A stretch of DNA of 47,048 nucleotides, taken from NCBI GenBank assembly GCA_015492435.1, contig WGFB01000061.1, positions 1 through 47,048 on the forward strand, given 5' to 3'. The position numbers and the translations under genes were made by a program. The stretch is from Gammaproteobacteria bacterium (GTDB lineage Bacteria > Pseudomonadota > Gammaproteobacteria > SZUA-140). The notes under the pieces are model-generated. The model ran no database searches. It had not been told where the DNA came from and saw only the letters and a program-made list of their open reading frames with translations. This document shows, one piece after another, positions 46,665 through 47,048 of the stretch. Position 1 is the first letter of the stretch. The number at the start of each line of letters is the position of its first letter.

Positions 46665-46771
46665 TGCTCAGAAAAAGGCAAACCCATGCGCAAGCTGGGG
46701 ACGCAAAGTCACCGGTCTGAAGGGCCCTTCCACACAGGAAGCAGGAACGAGATAGCGGGACTACCAGGGCA
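46665..46771 (+). ncRNA. Cyclic di-GMP-I (GEMM-I) riboswitch
   Basis: The aptamer core is nearly complete: GGCAAACC (46677-46684), a short stem capped by a GNRA-type GCAA loop, GGGACGCAAAG (46698-46708), then CCGGTCTGA, a variable P3 stem, and GATAGCGGGACTACC (46751-46765), compared with the family's GGUAGCGGGGUUACC. It sits about 130 bases upstream of a secreted-protein gene. A GTGTCG/CGACAC hairpin (46801-46826) between aptamer and gene could be the expression platform; it has no clear U-run. Limits of the outer P1 stem are approximate. Confidence 0.88.
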
Positions 46772-46896
46772 CACCGGTCACAGCCCGTCACGGACAAAAC
46801 GTGTCGCAAGCGCTGTTTCCCGACACTTGGCAGTCTTCTCTTCACGGCCGCTGGCATACAGAGCTACCGTACCAACCCGAGAGGAGGGCGAACTCA

Positions 46897-47048
46897 ATGG
46901 GAAACCAGCACAGGAATCGCACCGCGTGGCTTGGCAGTCACATGGGAACACTCAAGCCGGTGGCCATTGCCATAGTCGCAACACTGGCCTGGGGGGTGGC
47001 CGCGGCCGACCAGCCCGCGGTCGTCTTCGACGGCTGGACGGTCAACAA
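46897..47048 (+). CDS. Secreted protein, start only; under the c-di-GMP riboswitch
   Basis: An ATG at 46897 with GAGGAGGG ten bases upstream opens a frame that runs off the window (50 codons). It reads MGNQHRNRTAWLGSHMGTLK, then the hydrophobic stretch PVAIAIVATLAWGVAAA, with a likely signal-peptidase site before DQPAVVFDGWTVN. A second ATG at codon 16 is possible. No family is recognisable from the part seen. In other bacteria GEMM-I often controls adhesins, matrix proteins and motility genes, so a surface or matrix protein is plausible but not shown. Confidence 0.7.
   Translation, partial: MGNQHRNRTAWLGSHMGTLKPVAIAIVATLAWGVAAADQPAVVFDGWTVN

Overview
The window is about 47 kb of GC-rich DNA from a motile Gram-negative bacterium. 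FlgA, FlgH and FlgI (P- and L-ring parts) imply an outer membrane. A sigma54/FleQ-FleSR hierarchy and the order flgBCDEFGHIJKL - fliC - flaG - fliDST - fleQ - fleSR - fliEFGHIJ point to a gammaproteobacterium arranged like Pseudomonas or the Chromatiales/Ectothiorhodospiraceae. The species cannot be named from the sequence alone.

Layout. On the minus strand, two GT4 glycosyltransferases (1-1808; the first is cut by the window edge) lie next to fliK (1980-3305). Reading in the direction of transcription, the minus-strand block is: cheV, cheR, flgBCDEFGHIJKL, fliC, flaG, fliD, fliS, fliT, an atypical PilZ gene, fleQ, fleS, fleR, fliEFGHIJ, fliK, glycosyltransferases. From 33420 the plus strand takes over: flgA, flgM, flgN; then a complete second chemosensory operon STAS - cheY - cheA - cheW - receptor - cheR - cheD - cheB (35253-44388); then a second, unusual flagellin (44515-46266). 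Last come a structured inverted-repeat element, a c-di-GMP-I riboswitch and the start of a secreted protein that runs off the window. fliLMNOPQR, flhAB and fliA are not in this window.

Regulation can be read directly. Good sigma54 matches (GG-N10-GC, with TGGCA and TTGC elements) precede fliK, fleSR, fliS, fliD, flgB and flgA, with weaker ones before flaG and the receptor gene. Sigma28 matches precede fliC, the che operon and the second flagellin. FleQ keeps the LFRS motif tied to c-di-GMP binding, a tPilZ-like protein sits beside it, and a c-di-GMP riboswitch closes the region, so c-di-GMP control appears at both ends.

Most unusual items. (1) The receptor of the second che cluster is a soluble Aer2-like protein with an N-terminal flavohemoglobin-type globin, three PAS domains that each keep Aer2-like heme-binding residues, a HAMP-like region, a signalling domain and a C-terminal WEEF tether. 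A strong internal ribosome binding site exactly at the globin/PAS junction suggests a recent fusion or a second, globin-less product. (2) The second flagellin carries a gluzincin metallopeptidase insert (HEITH...WFIEGSAEF) and is a flagellinolysin, i.e. a proteolytic flagellar filament; its leader has a GGA-loop hairpin. (3) A 219-bp element has 35-bp terminal inverted repeats and two internal hairpins. (4) FlgK and FlgL share an extra homologous module.
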